DNA of 61,375 bases from Lachnospiraceae bacterium. GTDB taxonomy: Bacteria > Bacillota > Clostridia > Lachnospirales > Lachnospiraceae. A program made the translations under genes and the position numbers. Numbering within the stretch: position 1 is the stretch's first letter; each line of letters begins with the position of its first letter. Where the stretch lies: the NCBI GenBank assembly GCA_024690605.1, contig JAILOV010000019.1, positions 1 to 61,375 on the forward strand. Reading direction: 5' to 3'. Below, piece by piece: positions 27,407 to 36,285 of this stretch. The notes below the pieces were generated by a model. That model saw only the letters and a program-made list of their open reading frames with translations, had not been told where the DNA came from and did no database searches.

Positions 27407-29338
27407 ATGGGCACCCTGAATGCGCAGAATGACTATAACGCTTCCAGTATCACCGTCCTCGAGGGCCTCGAGGCGGTCCGTGTGCGGCCGGGCATGTATA
27501 TCGGCTCCACGACGACCCGCGGACTCAATCATCTGGTCTATGAGATCGTTGATAACGCGGTCGACGAGCATCTGGCGGGATACTGCACCGAGATCAGCGT
27601 GACGCTGGAGGCGGACGGATCGGCAACGGTCGAGGATAACGGCCGCGGCGTGCCGGTGGACCGCCACGCGAAGGGCATCTCCGCGGAACGCATTGTCTAC
27701 ACGACGCTGCACGCGGGCGGCAAGTTCGACAACAGCTCCTACAAGACGAGCGGCGGTCTGCACGGTGTCGGCAGCTCGGTCGTCAACGCGCTGTCCTCGC
27801 ACATGACGGTGCTCATCAAGACCGGCGGGCACATTTATCAGGATACCTATGAGCGGGGCGAACCGACGACACCGCTGGTCATGGGACTGCTCACACCCAT
27901 CGGCGACACCAGGGAGACCGGGACCAAGGTCAATTTCCTGCCGGACGATACGATCTTTGAGAAGACACGGTTCAAGGAGGATGACATCAAGTCACGCCTG
28001 CACGAGACGGCCTATCTCAACCCGGAACTTACCATCCGTTACGAGGACAAACGGCCGGGCACCGAGGAAACGCAGGTCTTCCACGAACTGGAAGGCATCG
28101 TCGGCTTTGTCAGGGAACTCAACAGAGGGCATGAGACCGTGACGGATGTCGTGTATGTTCAGGGTGCGAGCGAAGGGATCGAGGTCGTGTGCGCCTTCCA
28201 GTACATCGGTGAATTCCGCGAGGAGGTCCTGGGCTTCTGCAACAACATCTACAACGCGGAGGGCGGCACGCATCTGACGGGATTCAAGACCGTGCTCACC
28301 ACGGTGGTCAACAATTACGCCAGGCAGCTGGGCACCCTCAAGGAAAAGGACGCCAACTTCACGGGAGCGGATGTGCGCAACGGCCTGACGGCCGTCATCT
28401 CGATCAAGCACCCCGACCCGCGGTTTGAGGGACAGACCAAGACCAAGCTGGACAATCAGGATGCCTCCAAGGTCGTTTCCAAAGTGGTCGGCGACGAGAT
28501 CGTGCGCTTCTTTGACCGGAACCTGGAAACGCTCAAAAATGTCATCAGCTGCGCGGAAAAAGCAGCGAAGATCCGCAAGACAGAGGAAAAAGCAAAGACC
28601 AACATGCTCACGAAGCAGAAGTATTCCTTTGATTCCAACGGAAAGCTCGCCAACTGCATCAGCCGCGACGCAAAGATGTGCGAGATCTTCATCGTGGAGG
28701 GTGATTCCGCCGGCGGCAGTGCCAAGATGGCCAGAGACCGGAATTATCAGGCGATCCTGCCGATCCGCGGCAAGATCCTCAACGTAGAAAAAGCCTCCAT
28801 CGACAAGGTGCTCGCCAACGCCGAGATCAAGACGATGATCAATGCTTTCGGCTGCGGGTTCTCCGAGGGCTACGGCAACGATTTTGATATCAAGAAGCTG
28901 CGCTATGACAAGATCATCATCATGGCGGATGCCGACGTGGACGGTGCGCACATCGCGACGCTCCTGCTCACGCTGTTCTACAGGTTCATGCCGGATCTGA
29001 TCTACGAGGGACATGTTTACATCGCGATGCCGCCGCTCTATAAGGCGATCCCGTCCCGCGGCGACGAGGAGTATCTCTACGACGACGAGGCGCTCGCGAA
29101 GTATCGCAAGTCCCATAAGGGCAATTTTACGCTGCAACGCTACAAGGGTCTCGGCGAGATGGATCCGGATCAGCTCTGGGAGACGACACTGGATCCGAAG
29201 AGACGTCTGATGAAATCCGTCGCCATTGAGGACGCACGCATGGCGTCGGAGATGACGGAACTGCTCATGGGGACCGACGTGCCGCCGAGACGGGAATATA
29301 TCCGCGCGCACGCGGTTGACGCCATGCTGGATGTCTGA
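27407..29338 (+). CDS. Type IIA DNA topoisomerase B subunit (GyrB/ParE)
   Basis: A 643-residue ATPase subunit. The GHKL ATPase domain has EIVDNAVDEHLAGYC, EDNGRGVPV and YKTSGGLHGVGSSVVNALS; the TOPRIM domain has EGDSAGGSAK (near 430) and MADADVDGAHI; the C terminus contains LQRYKGLGEMDPDQLWETT. The ATP lid motif YKTSGGLHGVG resembles ParE, while PIRGKILNVEKA resembles GyrB, so the sequence does not settle the subtype. No A subunit (gyrA or parC) follows, unlike the usual pairing of parE with parC. It would introduce supercoils or decatenate chromosomes with an A partner encoded elsewhere. The gene starts 13 bases after degV with GAAAGGAAT as ribosome binding site. Confidence 0.88.
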   Translation: MGTLNAQNDYNASSITVLEGLEAVRVRPGMYIGSTTTRGLNHLVYEIVDNAVDEHLAGYCTEISVTLEADGSATVEDNGRGVPVDRHAKGISAERIVYTTLHAGGKFDNSSYKTSGGLHGVGSSVVNALSSHMTVLIKTGGHIYQDTYERGEPTTPLVMGLLTPIGDTRETGTKVNFLPDDTIFEKTRFKEDDIKSRLHETAYLNPELTIRYEDKRPGTEETQVFHELEGIVGFVRELNRGHETVTDVVYVQGASEGIEVVCAFQYIGEFREEVLGFCNNIYNAEGGTHLTGFKTVLTTVVNNYARQLGTLKEKDANFTGADVRNGLTAVISIKHPDPRFEGQTKTKLDNQDASKVVSKVVGDEIVRFFDRNLETLKNVISCAEKAAKIRKTEEKAKTNMLTKQKYSFDSNGKLANCISRDAKMCEIFIVEGDSAGGSAKMARDRNYQAILPIRGKILNVEKASIDKVLANAEIKTMINAFGCGFSEGYGNDFDIKKLRYDKIIIMADADVDGAHIATLLLTLFYRFMPDLIYEGHVYIAMPPLYKAIPSRGDEEYLYDDEALAKYRKSHKGNFTLQRYKGLGEMDPDQLWETTLDPKRRLMKSVAIEDARMASEMTELLMGTDVPPRREYIRAHAVDAMLDV

Positions 29339-29358
29339 TCACGGTAAGGAGGGGACCA

Positions 29359-30363
29359 ATGGCACAGACTCTGCAGACCGCACTGGTCATCGATGATGAT
29401 CATCTCGAGCGGGAATATCTGACGGAACTTCTGCTCAGAAGCGGTTTTGTGGTGCGCGCGGCCGCTTCCGTGCCGAATGCCGCGGCGATCGCGAGGAACA
29501 TGCACTTCGACTGCTATTTTATCGACGACCGGATGCCCGGGTTTGACGGTGCGAGCACGCTGAAGGAACTCTCACAGACAGTCATGGCGGATATCGAAAA
29601 GAAGCCGGTCACCTTTCTCCTCGGCGACGCGCGCGATGCGAGCGCCCAGCGGTTCAAGGAGGACGGCTTTTCCTGGTTCCTGGAGAAACCCGTCGATTTC
29701 AGGCGCCTGCGCGCCGTTCTGGGCGATGAACTGGAGCCTGAGAAACCGGAGGAAAAAGAGGAAAAGGAGAATGACGGGCAGAAGCAGATGGAACTTCTGA
29801 ATGCCGTTCCCGGACTGAACACGGATACCGGTATCGCCAACTGCGGTTCCATGGAGAATTATATATCGGCGCTACAGATCTTCTACAACACGCTGCCCAT
29901 CAAGGCCGAGGAGATCGAGCGTTTCTACAAAGGATCGGACTGGGACAACTACACGATCAAGGTCCATGCACTCAAATCAAGCGCCCGGATCATCGGCGCC
30001 AGACAGCTCTCCGAAAAGGCGGCCATGCTCGAGGATGCGGGCAACCGCAAGGATATCGAGGTCATCAGGGACAACACGCTCTCCCTGTTGACGGAGTACC
30101 GGAGCTTCAGTACGAATCTTGCTTCATTGTTCGGCAAGGGCGACGATGAAGACAGCCGGCCGATGGCAGATGCCTCGACAGTTCAGGATGCCAGATCGTC
30201 CATCGCGGAATTCGCCGAACAGATGGACTATGATCTTGTGGAAATGGTGCTGAAATCACTGGAGGAATACCGTCTTCCCGCGGAGGAGGCGGCACGATTC
30301 GAACGCATCAGGACAGCGCTGCTGTCGCTTGACTGGGATGCGATCCGGCGGGAGGTGAAGTGA
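29359..30363 (+). CDS. Receiver-Hpt phosphotransfer protein
   Basis: A 334-residue protein. Residues 5-122 form a receiver with the acidic pocket IDDD, phospho-acceptor Asp56 (FIDDRMPGFDG) and Lys110 (LEKP). A Glu/Lys-rich linker leads to an Hpt domain (about 150-240) with the phospho-histidine motif KVHALKSSAR, His203. A helical C-terminal tail of about 90 residues is not recognised and has no DNA-binding helix-turn-helix. It has no kinase part, so it must receive phosphate from another kinase. It ends one base before the first hybrid kinase, whose own Hpt region has lost the histidine, so it may supply that step in trans (inference). It starts 20 bases after the topoisomerase gene with AAGGAGGGG. 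Confidence 0.85.
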   Translation: MAQTLQTALVIDDDHLEREYLTELLLRSGFVVRAAASVPNAAAIARNMHFDCYFIDDRMPGFDGASTLKELSQTVMADIEKKPVTFLLGDARDASAQRFKEDGFSWFLEKPVDFRRLRAVLGDELEPEKPEEKEEKENDGQKQMELLNAVPGLNTDTGIANCGSMENYISALQIFYNTLPIKAEEIERFYKGSDWDNYTIKVHALKSSARIIGARQLSEKAAMLEDAGNRKDIEVIRDNTLSLLTEYRSFSTNLASLFGKGDDEDSRPMADASTVQDARSSIAEFAEQMDYDLVEMVLKSLEEYRLPAEEAARFERIRTALLSLDWDAIRREVK

Positions 30364-30364
30364 G

Positions 30365-32815
30365 ATGAATCCTGAGCATGGGAGACACGAACGAAACCGC
30401 TATGTGATCTTCATCCTGGCGCTTTCTTATTCCGCCTTTGCGCTGGGTCTGATCATCGAAAACTTCGTGGTCGGCTGGGAGCCCTGGGCACTGCCGTTTC
30501 TTGTGATCAGCATGCTCTTTGCGTGGTGGGTACACCTGAAGCAGCCGTTCACGGAGAGCGGCCGGATCTATGCACTGGCGACGATCTATTACGGGGCAAC
30601 CTTTTATCAGGGTGTTCATGAATCCAGTCTCTTTGATACAGCCCTGATCATCTGCTTCGTGTTTTTCCTGTTCTCGCTCGCCGATGATTTCCATGTTTTC
30701 GATGTGGGCCTTCTTGTCTACTTCGGCTCCATATCCTATCAGATCGCCGTTCACTACGGACTCGCCGCTTTTTCCGATCCGCTCACGTTTGCCAAGCTGC
30801 TGCTGCACGTCCTGATCGTGGTAGTGTCCGCGCGCTTTGCCCGGTCGATGATCAGCGGCAGACAGCGCACGAGCGAGATGCAGGGGCGCGCTTTTGAGCA
30901 GCTGACGGAGCTGCACAAGCGGACCGAGGATTTCATGGCCAACATCTCCCATGAACTACGCACGCCGATCAATGCGGTCACCGGTCTTTCCGCCCTGCTC
31001 CTGGACAAGGATAGCGGCGCCGGCGAGGAGGTCCTCTCAATCTGTCAGGCGGGCAACCGTCTCTCCGAGCAGGTCAGTGACATCCTGGACTACACCGAGA
31101 TCGACACGGGCAGGCTCATCCTCTCCACGGATACCTATGGCACCTATTCCGTGATCAACGATGTCGTCAGCAGATTCCGCATGAAGAATCCGGATTTCCC
31201 GACCGATCTGGTGATCGATGTGGACGCGACGGTTCCCGCCAAGCTGCGCGGTGACTCCCGCCGGATCAAGAAGATCCTCTGGCATCTGCTGGACAACGCC
31301 AACAAATTCACCAGGGCGGGCGGCATCTATCTGCGCATCACCTCGGACAAGAGGAGCTACGGCATCAACCTGTGCGTGGAGGTGAGCGATACCGGCGTCG
31401 GCATTGAGCCGGAAGAGGTTCGAAAGATCGCGCGCGGCTTCTATCAGGCAGATTCCGGAAGAACACGCAGCGCCGGCGGCATGGGACTGGGGCTCGCGAT
31501 CGTCTATGGCTTCGTGCACGCGATGGGCGGCTTTGTCTCCCTGACCTCCAATCCGGGGCAGGGCACGACGGTGCGGCTCTCCATTCCGCAGGAGGTGGCG
31601 GATCCGTCGCCCTGCATGAGCGTGGCGGATCCGGAAAAGCTATCGATCGCCTGCTATCTGCGCTCCGAGAAATTCGATGTGCCGCTGGTCCGCGACTATT
31701 ATGAGGCGATGATCACCCACCTGGTGCACGGCCTGCATGTGCCGATCCGCCGCGCCGGCAGTCTGGAGGATCTCAAGCAGATCGCCGAGCAGATGGCGCC
31801 GACACATTTCTTTACGGCAAAAGAGGAATATGAGGAGGATCCGGCCTTTTTCCTGCGCCTGGCCAAATCGGCCGAGGTCATCATCGTGGCGGATCAGAAT
31901 TTCAAGCTGGATGAGGAGAGCAGGATCACGATCCTCAGAAAACCGTTCTACGGCTTCCCGATCGCTGCGATCCTTAACACGCTTAATGTCGGCGGCGAGA
32001 TCGATCCGTTAAAGAACAACTACCGTGTGAGCTTCCCGGGCCTCAAGGTGCTCGTGGTCGACGACGAGGAGATGAACCTCGTTGTGGCCAACGGGATCTT
32101 TACCGGCTACGGGATGCAGGTGCAGACGGCACTTTCCGGCAAGGCCTCCACGGTCCTCTACGACAAGGAGGATTTTGATCTGGTCTTTATGGATCACATG
32201 ATGCCCGAGATGGACGGTATCGAGGCGATGAAGCTGCTCCGGAAAACGGCGCAGTCCAAGAACCGGGACACGCGTTTTGTCGCGTTGACGGCCAACGCGG
32301 TCAGCGGCGCCCGGGAGATGTTCCTCAGCGAAGGATTCGACGGATTCCTGCCCAAGCCGCTTGATACGGCGGAGATGGAGCGTCTGCTGGCAAGGATCCT
32401 GCCTGCGGGCAAGGTCCTCATGGAAAAGATCGAGATGGTCGACGAGACGGATCAGATCCTGAAGGCCCAGTCGGGCGAGGCACTGGGGATCGAGCGCTGC
32501 CTCGGTGACAAGGCGTTCTACAACAGGCTCCGCAGGATCTTCATCGAAGAGATGCCGCATAACATGCGCGTCTTCAAATCCGCTTATGCGACGGGCACGA
32601 TGGAACCCTATTTCATCCGTCTGCGCGCGCTGCGCAACGGCGCGCAGATCCTCGGCGAGCGTGCGCTCTCCAGACAGGCCAGACGACTGGAACGCGCGAT
32701 CGAGGACAATGACAGCAAGCGGATCCAGAAGGAACACATGGAACTCGTTACAGTCTATACCGCCTGCATCCAGAAGCTGGAGCGCCGCGCACAGGAAGAA
32801 GGTGACGAAGTATGA
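30365..32815 (+). CDS. Membrane hybrid histidine kinase with degenerate Hpt (cassette 1, gene A)
   Basis: An 816-residue sensor kinase. Residues 12-160 hold about five membrane helices with short loops. Then come HisKA with His196 (ISHELRTPIN), HATPase with WHLLDNANKF (N box), DTGVGIEP and GGMGLGLAIV, an unnamed region (about 413-545) that resembles a receiver fold without an acceptor Asp, and a complete receiver (560-680) with VVDDEE, Asp610 (FMDHMMPEMDG) and LPKP. The last 110 residues align with an Hpt domain, but the phospho-histidine position is Arg754 (RLRALRNGAQILG). The paralogue at 42280 keeps His there. GGGAGGTG precedes the ATG. The stop overlaps the next start as ATGA. Confidence 0.9.
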   Translation: MNPEHGRHERNRYVIFILALSYSAFALGLIIENFVVGWEPWALPFLVISMLFAWWVHLKQPFTESGRIYALATIYYGATFYQGVHESSLFDTALIICFVFFLFSLADDFHVFDVGLLVYFGSISYQIAVHYGLAAFSDPLTFAKLLLHVLIVVVSARFARSMISGRQRTSEMQGRAFEQLTELHKRTEDFMANISHELRTPINAVTGLSALLLDKDSGAGEEVLSICQAGNRLSEQVSDILDYTEIDTGRLILSTDTYGTYSVINDVVSRFRMKNPDFPTDLVIDVDATVPAKLRGDSRRIKKILWHLLDNANKFTRAGGIYLRITSDKRSYGINLCVEVSDTGVGIEPEEVRKIARGFYQADSGRTRSAGGMGLGLAIVYGFVHAMGGFVSLTSNPGQGTTVRLSIPQEVADPSPCMSVADPEKLSIACYLRSEKFDVPLVRDYYEAMITHLVHGLHVPIRRAGSLEDLKQIAEQMAPTHFFTAKEEYEEDPAFFLRLAKSAEVIIVADQNFKLDEESRITILRKPFYGFPIAAILNTLNVGGEIDPLKNNYRVSFPGLKVLVVDDEEMNLVVANGIFTGYGMQVQTALSGKASTVLYDKEDFDLVFMDHMMPEMDGIEAMKLLRKTAQSKNRDTRFVALTANAVSGAREMFLSEGFDGFLPKPLDTAEMERLLARILPAGKVLMEKIEMVDETDQILKAQSGEALGIERCLGDKAFYNRLRRIFIEEMPHNMRVFKSAYATGTMEPYFIRLRALRNGAQILGERALSRQARRLERAIEDNDSKRIQKEHMELVTVYTACIQKLERRAQEEGDEV

Positions 32816-35475
32816 AGAAATGGATCGCTGCCTTATTTGACCACCGGATCGATCTGCAGGAGCGGACCTACCGCCTTGCCGGCGTGCTGGGACTTGCCGC
32901 TCTGATCGTGATGGGGGTCCTGTCCGTTATCATGCAGGAAAGCGCCTCGGACATCCTGTGTATCATCTCCGGCCTCCTGGTGTTTGTCCTGATCTTTGTC
33001 GGTTCCATCTATATCCATCGCATCCAGACCGGTGCGACGATCATCTCCACGATCCTGATCTTTATCATCCTTCCCGCGGTCTATTTCGCATCGGGCGGCA
33101 TGTACGGCGGCACGCCCATGTGGTTCCTGTTTGCGGTCATCTTTGTCAGTATCGTGCTCCGGGGCAGGCGCCGGTTCTTCTTTATCGCGGGCAGCGGGGT
33201 GGTGCTTGCTGTCTGCTATGTGGTCCAGTGGTATTATCCGGCAACGGTCATTCCGCACACGGCGAAGATGGCCTATACGGACTCGCTGGCTTCCGCGCTG
33301 ATCGTCGGGTTTTTCGCGAGCCTGATGATCATCTTCGAAACGAATCTCTATGTGGAGGAGCAGCGGATCGCCGAGGAACGCAGGCACAAGATCGAGGAGC
33401 TGAACCGCGCGCAGAACCGGTTCTTCTCCAACATGAGCCATGAGATCCGCACGCCGATCAACACGATCATCGGACTCAACGAGATGATCATGCGCGAGGC
33501 CGTCACCGTCGAAGTGGCGGAGGACGCGCGGAGCATTCAGGGAGCGGGGCAGCTTCTGCTCGCGCTCATCAATGACATCCTGGACATGTCCAAGATCGAA
33601 TCCGGGCGGATGGATCTGATACCGAACACCTATGCGCTGGGCGATCTGATCTCCGAGGTCGTGAACATGATCTGGGCGCCGGCCAGAGAAAAGGGACTGG
33701 AGTTCCATGTGGACCTCGATGAGACGGCTCCCAGGAGCCTGATCGGCGACGACATCCGCATCAAGCAGATCCTGATCAATCTGCTGAATAACGCGGTGAA
33801 ATACACCAGGGACGGCAGCGTCACGCTTTCCGTGGAGTGCAGACGCCCCGCGGGTGCCAAGCAGGTCGATATGATCTTTGCCGTCACCGACACCGGCACG
33901 GGCATCAAAAAGGAATCCCTGCCGATGCTGTTCGATGTGTTCCGCCGTGTGGACGAGGAGAAGAATCGCTACATCGAGGGAACCGGACTGGGGCTCTCCA
34001 TTGTGAAGCAGCTGGTCGATCTGATGGGCGGCGAGATCACGGTGGACAGTGTCTACACCAAAGGCTCCACCTTCCGCGTGCGCATTCCGCAGGATGTGGC
34101 CGAGGACCGGCCGGTCGGCAAGCTCACGCTCCGCTCCGGTGACAGGACGCGCAGAGAGGACGGCTTCAAGCAGAGCTTTGAGGCGCCGGGGGCGTCCGTG
34201 CTGATCGTCGATGACAATGAGCTGAATGCCTCGGTGGCGGCCAAACTCCTTGCGGCCACCAAGATGCACATCGATCTAGCCGAGAGTGGTGCCCGCTGCC
34301 TGTCCCTCACGCAGGACAGACGCTACGACGTGATCCTGATGGATCACCTGATGCCCGAGATGGACGGCATCGAGACGCTGGAGGCGATCCGTGCGCAGGC
34401 GGGCGGCATGAACCGGCAGACACCGGTCGTTGCGCTCACGGCCAATGCCGGCAGTGAGAATCAGGCACTCTACAGGCGCAGCGGATTTGACGGCTATCTC
34501 ATAAAGCCGGTGACCGGCGCGCAGCTCGAGGAGGCGGTGCTCGACAAACTCTCCCCGCAGCTCGTGACCTATACGGGGATCGCAACGGTACACGCCGGCG
34601 AAAATATGCTGGATGTGCACAAGCGCAAGAAGAGCATCGTCATCACCACGGAATCCTCGTGCGACCTGCCGGATCAGATGCTCCTGCTCCACCACATCGA
34701 GGTCCTGCCTTACCGGATCCGGACGGAGGAGGGCGTGTTCATCGACCGCACCGAGGTGAGCACGAGCGAGGCGATCTCCTACATGATGCAGCGGAACAAA
34801 AGGCCGATCGATGTGCTTCCGCCCGCCGTGGAGGACTATCAGAATTTCTTCGCCGAGCGGCTTGGACGGGCGGAGCACGTGTTCCATCTCACAACCTCGG
34901 CGGCCGGCGAGAAGGCATACCAGAACGCGAGCGACGCGGCGCATTCCTTTGGCAATGTGACGGTCTTTGACACGAAGCAGCTCTCCGGCGGTCTCGGTAT
35001 GCTTGCCGTGCTTGCCTCCAGGATCGCGGAAACGGAGAATCTGACACCCGACGCGCTCTATGCCGCGGTCGATGACATGCGCCTGCATGTGCGTGCGATG
35101 GTCGCGCTCGATTCCACCGAACGTCTGATGGCGTCGGACAAGATCTCCCCGCGCCTGTACGGAGTCCTGCGAAGCTTCATGCTCCGGCCCATCCTGTCAT
35201 CCGACCGCGGGCAGCTGCGTCTGAAGGGGGTCCTCGCGGGACCGAGACAGCAGTACCTGGCGTCCTTTGTCAAAAAGAGTTTTGGCGCCAACGTCGACCG
35301 GACGCGTCTTCTCGTCCTGTCGCCCAATCTGTTGCCGGATGACGCGAAGCGGCTGGAGGCGGAGATCAAAAAGCGCATACCGTTCCAGGAGATCCGCTTC
35401 CTGCAGACGGGGGCAAGCTCGACGCTCATGTGGGGCACCGACGCGGTGGAATTTGTGTTTCTGACGAAATCCTGA
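32812..35475 (+). CDS. Membrane hybrid histidine kinase fused to a degenerate DegV domain (cassette 1, gene B)
   Basis: An 887-residue protein. Membrane helices occupy about 23-180, with the GGMYGGTPMWF motif between helices. HisKA carries His210 (MSHEIRTPIN), HATPase has LINLLNNAVKYT, DTGTGIKKE and GTGLGLSIVK, and the receiver (462-580) has VDDNE and Asp511 (LMDHLMPEMDG). A linker leads to a DegV-type domain (about 607-887) recognisable from SIVITTESSCDLPDQM, HIEVLPYRI, VTVFDTKQLSGGLG and the C-terminal end FVFL. Its ligand motifs are worn: SSGLSG is replaced by TTSAAGE, the RRGGRI loop by RLMASDKI, and HxGPG by GASSTLM. All kinase and receiver residues are intact. Its ATG overlaps gene A by four bases. 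Only the fold, not lipid binding, can be inferred for this copy. Confidence 0.88.
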   Translation: MKKWIAALFDHRIDLQERTYRLAGVLGLAALIVMGVLSVIMQESASDILCIISGLLVFVLIFVGSIYIHRIQTGATIISTILIFIILPAVYFASGGMYGGTPMWFLFAVIFVSIVLRGRRRFFFIAGSGVVLAVCYVVQWYYPATVIPHTAKMAYTDSLASALIVGFFASLMIIFETNLYVEEQRIAEERRHKIEELNRAQNRFFSNMSHEIRTPINTIIGLNEMIMREAVTVEVAEDARSIQGAGQLLLALINDILDMSKIESGRMDLIPNTYALGDLISEVVNMIWAPAREKGLEFHVDLDETAPRSLIGDDIRIKQILINLLNNAVKYTRDGSVTLSVECRRPAGAKQVDMIFAVTDTGTGIKKESLPMLFDVFRRVDEEKNRYIEGTGLGLSIVKQLVDLMGGEITVDSVYTKGSTFRVRIPQDVAEDRPVGKLTLRSGDRTRREDGFKQSFEAPGASVLIVDDNELNASVAAKLLAATKMHIDLAESGARCLSLTQDRRYDVILMDHLMPEMDGIETLEAIRAQAGGMNRQTPVVALTANAGSENQALYRRSGFDGYLIKPVTGAQLEEAVLDKLSPQLVTYTGIATVHAGENMLDVHKRKKSIVITTESSCDLPDQMLLLHHIEVLPYRIRTEEGVFIDRTEVSTSEAISYMMQRNKRPIDVLPPAVEDYQNFFAERLGRAEHVFHLTTSAAGEKAYQNASDAAHSFGNVTVFDTKQLSGGLGMLAVLASRIAETENLTPDALYAAVDDMRLHVRAMVALDSTERLMASDKISPRLYGVLRSFMLRPILSSDRGQLRLKGVLAGPRQQYLASFVKKSFGANVDRTRLLVLSPNLLPDDAKRLEAEIKKRIPFQEIRFLQTGASSTLMWGTDAVEFVFLTKS

Positions 35476-35527
35476 ATGATCGCGACGGACGGGAGAGCCC
35501 GGACGTTTACGAAAAGGAGGACAGCAG

Positions 35528-36283
35528 ATGAAGAATGTGGTGGTCATCAGCCAGGCGGAGACCTTTACGGTCAAGGGTCTCATCAAAAAGATGGAGGAGA
35601 TGGGTGTCCATGCGGGATTCTCCTGTCCGAGCCTGGAAGCGCTGGAGTTCATCGGCGCGGATACCGAACTGTTCATTCTCATGACGGACGATCAGGTGGA
35701 CCAGATGCGCAGCAGTCTCGTGTTCCTGAAGGATCAGTGCATTGATTCGGAGAAGCGGGTGCTGCTCATCGCCACAAAAAAGGAACGGGAATATGTGGTC
35801 CAGTATTTCCCCGAGGCTTTTCTGCTCGCATGGTTTGACCGCCCGATGGATATCCCCGCGATCCTCGATACGGTGCGCCGCTATGTGGATGAGGAGCAGA
35901 CGGAGCTGCGCAAAAAGAGCATTCTGATCGTGGATGACGATGTCACCTATATGCTGACCATTCGTGACTGGCTGTCCGCACATTACCGCATCGCTATGGC
36001 GGCTTCCGGCCTGCAGGCGATCCAGTGGCTTGCCAAGAACAGTGCCGACCTGATCCTGCTGGACTATGAAATGCCGGTGACCACAGGAGTGCAGGTGCTG
36101 GAGATGTTAAAGAGCGAAGTCGCCACGAGCCGGATCCCGGTGATGTTCCTGACGGGCAAGGGCGACAAGGAGAGCATCATGCGCGTGCTGGCTCTAAAAC
36201 CGGCGGATTATCTGCTCAAGAGCATCGATCAGGAAAAACTCCTGCAGAAGATCGACGAGTTTTTCAGGAAGCAGAAATTCTGA
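35528..36283 (+). CDS. Double-receiver response regulator with pseudo-receiver N terminus
   Basis: A 251-residue protein made of two receiver-like domains. The N-terminal one (1-118) has the right strand-helix pattern but lacks the acidic pair (SQAE instead of DDD) and the acceptor Asp (Met52 in FILMTDD). The second (130-251) is canonical: LIVDDD, Asp179 (LLDYEMPVTTG), the FLTGKG switch and LLKS lysine. There is no DNA-binding or enzyme output domain, so it is a Spo0F- or CheY-like relay or scaffold. An AAAGGAGG ribosome binding site precedes the ATG. It follows the DegV-fused kinase by 52 bases and precedes the CapA-like gene by two bases, so it is probably in the same transcript as both. 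Confidence 0.85.
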   Translation: MKNVVVISQAETFTVKGLIKKMEEMGVHAGFSCPSLEALEFIGADTELFILMTDDQVDQMRSSLVFLKDQCIDSEKRVLLIATKKEREYVVQYFPEAFLLAWFDRPMDIPAILDTVRRYVDEEQTELRKKSILIVDDDVTYMLTIRDWLSAHYRIAMAASGLQAIQWLAKNSADLILLDYEMPVTTGVQVLEMLKSEVATSRIPVMFLTGKGDKESIMRVLALKPADYLLKSIDQEKLLQKIDEFFRKQKF

Positions 36284-36285
36284 CC

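Noticed and set aside
30365..32815. Arg754 in the Hpt region as a sequencing error
   Set aside because: Surrounding Hpt residues are also changed (RLRALRNG against HALKSSAR), so several substitutions would be needed; this looks like true divergence.
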